Positions 32,170 to 35,466 of a stretch of 35,466 nt of DNA are shown here, in pieces; the stretch's first letter is position 1; each line of letters begins with the position of its first letter. The notes under the pieces are model-generated. The model was given only the letters and a program-made list of their open reading frames with translations, did no database searches and was not told the origin of the DNA. Both the position numbers and the translations under genes were made by a program. This DNA comes from Aggregatilineales bacterium (GTDB taxonomy: Bacteria; Chloroflexota; Anaerolineae; Aggregatilineales; Ch27): the NCBI GenBank assembly GCA_029976005.1, contig JARKOQ010000107.1, forward strand, positions 1 through 35,466, written 5' to 3'.

Positions 32170-34995
32170 TCATTGGCGTCTGGGGTCGGGCCGGGACCCC
32201 GCCGCCACGATCCTGACCTCGCCCAGCCACACGGAGTCCTCCCCGCCGGGCAACCCGTCCGCCCCCAGGACGGGCAGGCGCAGGCCGTCCGACTGGAGGT
32301 ACAGCCCGACCTGCACCCGGTACAGGCCCGGCGGGGCATCGTCGAACAGGTAGCCGTCCAGCACGTATTCGCCGGGGGCCCACAGCGAGGTCGGGTAGGT
32401 GTTGCCCAGCGGCGCGCGGTCGATCTGGCGGACGGTCGCCCCGGCGGCATCGACCAGGTGCACGAAGACGGTGTAATCGTGCGCCGGCCGGGCCACGGCC
32501 TGCCAGGCGATCTCCAGCATGGCTGCTTCGCCGCCGGTCAGGGTATACCCGGCCAGGCGCAGCGAGTCGCCCAGGCGCACGTCGAGCGGCGCGGCGACGG
32601 CGGGCGGCTCCATCCGGCGCGCCACGTCCGCCACCGCGACCTCGCCCAGCGGGATCGTCGCCTGCCCGATCCGGACGGCCAGGCGATACGGCCCCGGCGG
32701 TTGGTGGAGCGGCACTTCCCAGGCAGCGCGGTCGTCAAGCAGCTCGCCGTCGGCCCACCGGTCGGAGGGATAGGTCCCCCGCACCGGCGCGCCGGCCCAC
32801 AGGGGCGTTTCGCCGCCGTTCGGGTCGATCAACAGGGCCTCGACCGTGATCGCGGCCCGGTCGGCGGGGGCGGGCACGGCCTGCCAGAACAGGTCGACCG
32901 GGATGCGCCCGCCGGGGCGCAGCGCCTGATCGCGCCCCAGGTTCCAGCCGCGCAGTTGCACGCCGGGAGCGACGTCCAGCACGGCCGGGTTCTGGATGGG
33001 CAGCACTTCCGGGGAGGGGAAGCTATCGGGCCGGGTGACCCGTACGGCGCCGATCCCCGCCCAGGCGATGCCGGGATCGCCCCGCCGGTTGAGGAAAGGC
33101 AGATAGGTATCCGTCCCGCGCGCGACCCAGGCCAGCTTGAGCCGGATTTCGCCGGGCGGCGTGCCGGGCGGAGCCGTCAGCGGCAGCGCCTGGATCAGCG
33201 TACCGCCGGGCGGCCAGCGGTCGGTGCCCACCAGCTCGAATTCGGCCCGGTCGAGCACATTGCCCAGCGCGTCCTCGAACTGGAGGATCGGCCACACGTC
33301 GGCGGCGGGCAGGGGGGCGTCCACGTGCCAGGCCATGACGATCCGGCCGGGAGTCCCCGGCTGAAGCGCCGGCGCGGCGATCCCGATCAGGCTCAGGTAC
33401 GGGCTGCGCACCGGCTCCTGCGGCGGAGTCAGGGCCAGGTCGAGCGGAGTCCCGGCCGGGACTCGGTAGGCCGTGAACGCGCCGCGCCCATCGGGGCCGG
33501 GAGGCAGTCCGTTCAGCGCGTAGGGGGCCAGCAGGCGCGCGGCGGTCGCGTCCGGCGGGGCGCTGCGCGGGTAGAGGTACAGCCCATCGCGCTGATCGGA
33601 AGGCCAGAACAGCGTCCCGGCCTTGAGCCAGTGGAAGGGCGGCGGCTCGTCCATCAGCACGGTTGGGTGGTCGTAATGCAGGCTGTTGAAGAACACGTCG
33701 GTGTGATCATCGGCCTGGGCCGGGAACCAGGCCGCGGCGGCGGCCGTGTCGGCATCGTTCTGCTCGTAGAGGTCGGCCCGGCCCGCCCAGGCGAAATAGG
33801 TCTGGGCGATGCCCGGCCCGCCCAGCGCCAGCAGGGCGGCCAGCGCCAGCGCCACGGCCTGAGGTGTTGCCAGCGGCCTGATCCGCGCCGCCAGCCAGCG
33901 CCAGGCGGCTTCGACTCCCACCCCGACCAGGATGAAGATCAGGGGCACCATCCCCAGGGCACGCAGGTGACTGGGCGGCAGCCCGCCGACCGAGATCACG
34001 CCGGGGATCACCATCAGCGGGGCGAGCAGGGCCAGGCCATAGGCGGCCCGCGCCGGGGCCGGTTCCGGGCCGTGGCGCAGGCGTCGCCAGGCCACGCCGA
34101 TCCCCACCAGGAGCAGCAGCCCTTCCGGCAGGCTGAAGTACGGGCGGCCGGGGACGTTGTAGCGCAGCAGCGGGTCGCCTTCGAGGAAGAACATCCTGAG
34201 GTGGCGCACGATACTCTCGCCCAGGCTGACCGGCGGCGCGCCGGTCGCGGTGACTTCCGACAGGCGGCTCAGGAAAATGTCCGGGTGCTGGAGGGCGTAG
34301 ATGCCCATCGGCGCGGCGCTGAGGGCCAGCGCGCCGAAGAAGATCAGCCCCTGGCGCAGGCGGTGGGCGCGCTGCCCGCGATCCAGCGTCAGCAGGATCA
34401 GCCCGCCCAGCAGCAGCCAGACCGGGAACAGGCGCGAGGCCATGTAGGTGTACAGCGCGCCGCCTGCGCAGACTCCCCCCGCGACCAGCCAGGCCCAGGC
34501 GCGCCGCCGCGCGGTCAGCCCGCGCCATAGCAGGAGCAAGGCCAGGGCCTGCATCAGGGGCAGGGTCACGGCGCGGAATGCCTGCCGCGCCAGCCAGACC
34601 TGGGGGAAAGAGAGCGCCATCAGCGCCCCTGCCGCCAGCCCGACGATCGCCCCGCGCCGGCCGGGGAACATGACCCGGCCCAGCCCGATTGCCGCCGCGA
34701 TGGTCAGCAGGTTGAGGAAAGCGCTGGTCAGGCGCAGGGTGAAAATCCGGTCGCCGAGCAGGCCGAACAGCGGCGCGGCCAGCGTGTAGTAGAGGATTTC
34801 ACGGCCCTGGTAGTTGGGCACGATCGGGAAGTAGTACAGGATGGCCCCGCCGAAGGCCACGTTGCGGGTCAGGATGACGTTGACCGCCTCATCATAGTGC
34901 GGCCCCGGCGGATAGGCGGCGAGCTGGATCAGCCGCAGCCCGGCGGCAGCCAGCAGGATCAGCGTGCTCAGCCACAGGAAGGTCGTCCGGCGCAT
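32170..34995 (-). CDS. GT-C membrane glycosyltransferase (PMT/ArnT-like) with repeated C-terminal domains
   Basis: A 941-residue protein. The N-terminal half is a multi-spanning GT-C core (about 10-12 segments) with the first-loop acidic pair in GPHYDEAVNVIL (about 34-36) expected to bind the lipid-linked sugar donor. The C-terminal ~415 residues are extracytoplasmic, with three tandem beta-rich repeats near 528-640, 678-792 and 811-935; the last two share LxGxxL, WQAV and TYPSDRW / TYPTSLW with PPGPYRLAVRIG / PPGLYRVQVGLY. Substrate unknown; donors in this family are polyprenyl-phosphate sugars. A TATAAT lies upstream at 35035-35040. A GC-rich hairpin (32111-32138) lies just past its stop. 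Confidence 0.88.
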   Translation of the reverse strand: MRRTTFLWLSTLILLAAAGLRLIQLAAYPPGPHYDEAVNVILTRNVAFGGAILYYFPIVPNYQGREILYYTLAAPLFGLLGDRIFTLRLTSAFLNLLTIAAAIGLGRVMFPGRRGAIVGLAAGALMALSFPQVWLARQAFRAVTLPLMQALALLLLWRGLTARRRAWAWLVAGGVCAGGALYTYMASRLFPVWLLLGGLILLTLDRGQRAHRLRQGLIFFGALALSAAPMGIYALQHPDIFLSRLSEVTATGAPPVSLGESIVRHLRMFFLEGDPLLRYNVPGRPYFSLPEGLLLLVGIGVAWRRLRHGPEPAPARAAYGLALLAPLMVIPGVISVGGLPPSHLRALGMVPLIFILVGVGVEAAWRWLAARIRPLATPQAVALALAALLALGGPGIAQTYFAWAGRADLYEQNDADTAAAAAWFPAQADDHTDVFFNSLHYDHPTVLMDEPPPFHWLKAGTLFWPSDQRDGLYLYPRSAPPDATAARLLAPYALNGLPPGPDGRGAFTAYRVPAGTPLDLALTPPQEPVRSPYLSLIGIAAPALQPGTPGRIVMAWHVDAPLPAADVWPILQFEDALGNVLDRAEFELVGTDRWPPGGTLIQALPLTAPPGTPPGEIRLKLAWVARGTDTYLPFLNRRGDPGIAWAGIGAVRVTRPDSFPSPEVLPIQNPAVLDVAPGVQLRGWNLGRDQALRPGGRIPVDLFWQAVPAPADRAAITVEALLIDPNGGETPLWAGAPVRGTYPSDRWADGELLDDRAAWEVPLHQPPGPYRLAVRIGQATIPLGEVAVADVARRMEPPAVAAPLDVRLGDSLRLAGYTLTGGEAAMLEIAWQAVARPAHDYTVFVHLVDAAGATVRQIDRAPLGNTYPTSLWAPGEYVLDGYLFDDAPPGLYRVQVGLYLQSDGLRLPVLGADGLPGGEDSVWLGEVRIVAAGSRPDPRRQ

Positions 34996-35034
34996 CGACT
35001 CCGTCCCTGGATCATCCGGTCCCTTGCCCGGTTG

Positions 35035-35040
35035 ATTATA
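35035..35040 (-). promoter_or_regulatory. TATAAT -10 box for the GT-C gene (- strand)
   Basis: ATTATA on the + strand reads TATAAT on the - strand, 40 bases upstream of the GT-C start codon. No good -35 at 16-18 bases. Confidence 0.5.
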
Positions 35041-35466
35041 CCCGCAGGGCCGGGCCGGGGGAGGGGACGCGAGTCCCGGCGGGGACCCAGGGCAATCGCA
35101 TCAAACTGAAAAAGCATCTCACCGCAGCGCTGCTCATGCCGCTGGCAGCAGCGCAAACCAGGCGCGAATCAGACTGGCGGTCTGGGTCGCCAGACGGCGC
35201 ATCTCAGGGAAGAAAATCAAGCCCGCTGCCGACACGCAGCCCGGCTGTTTTGCCTCTGGCCGGCCACTGACCGCCGGGAGCCAGCCGCTGTTTTCCGAGG
35301 AGTGGCACGGCTTCGGCCTCTGGCGCCCGCGCCATTGGTTATTGGGTCTCAACAACGGCAGACAATCTTCAAAACAGGGCAACGGTGCTAAACTGAGGCC
35401 ATGATCATGCGCTCCCCTGACTCAACCGCTATCCGTGGTTGTGGCCATGACCGGACTGCGCCCGCA
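35041..35466. repeat. Gene-free end of window with repeat copies
   Basis: Left-end copy of the MITE-like element: CAGGGCAATCGCATC (35088-35102) then a diverged stretch and CATCTCACCGCAG; no right end seen. Hairpin GCGCTGCT/AGCAGCGC follows. From about 35222: CTGCCGACACGCAGCC, TTTTGCCTCTGGCCGGCC and ACTGACCGCCGGGAGCC, a diverged copy of the dispersed family. An ATG at 35401 (MIMRSPDSTAIR...), preceded by TAAACT (35389-35394), is open to the window end and may be the start of a gene; too short to judge. Confidence 0.5.

Noticed and set aside
32173..34530. 785-codon open frame on the + strand opposite the GT-C gene
   Set aside because: Shadow of the membrane protein; the translation is Gly/Arg/Gln-rich with no hydrophobic segments or known motif.
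1..35466. CRISPR arrays, tRNA or rRNA genes, transposases, phage genes
   Set aside because: Looked for by eye on both strands; none recognised. The short repeats are irregular and lack equal spacers.

Overview
The window (35,466 bases, GC-rich) looks like a chromosomal piece of a Chloroflexota bacterium, probably Anaerolineae-like. This is inference. It rests on protein style (DUF5679 zinc ribbon, AAA_32-type Lon protease, KimA-type K+ importer, GT-C glycosyltransferase with long beta-rich tail), several perfect TATAAT boxes, and intergenic spaces filled with degenerate short repeats. No 16S gene or marker is present to prove it.

Bases 1-17661 are one long + strand ribosomal-protein supercluster in the classical order: tuf (3' end only), rpsJ, rplC, rplD, rplW, rplB, rpsS, rplV, rpsC, rplP, rpmC, rpsQ, rplN, rplX, rplE, rpsN, rpsH, rplF, rplR, rpsE, rpmD, rplO, secY, adk, map, rpmJ, rpsM, rpsK, rpsD, rpoA, rplQ, truA, rplM, rpsI. 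It ends at a textbook intrinsic terminator (17695-17723). infA is missing between map and rpmJ, where a sigma70-like promoter is found instead. rpsN encodes an unusual S14: an 8-residue insertion splits the first zinc pair and the fourth ligand is His. Several spacers carry strong hairpins without U-tracts, the most notable before rpsK.

Bases 17724-25201 hold single + strand genes separated by palindromic repeats: a DUF5679 zinc ribbon fused to a TIR-like domain that lacks the usual catalytic Glu, a small multi-spanning membrane protein, a secreted protein made of three copies of an LPxGW domain, a KimA-like potassium importer, and a membrane-associated M28 metallopeptidase. Terminators follow the secreted protein and the importer.

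Bases 25202-35466 hold a nucleotide-sugar epimerase/dehydratase, an AAA_32/Lon-type protease followed by a small unknown helical protein, a CgeB-like glycosyltransferase, then on the - strand a YdeI/OmdA-family protein with a very good promoter and a large GT-C membrane glycosyltransferase. The epimerase and the two glycosyltransferases suggest cell-surface glycan work, but they are not one operon. The intergenic DNA here carries at least three dispersed repeat families, including a 167-bp MITE-like element with 15-bp inverted ends. No CRISPR array, tRNA, rRNA, transposase or phage gene was seen. No clear multi-gene novel system was found; the best leads are the S14 variant, the DUF5679-TIR protein and the repeat families.
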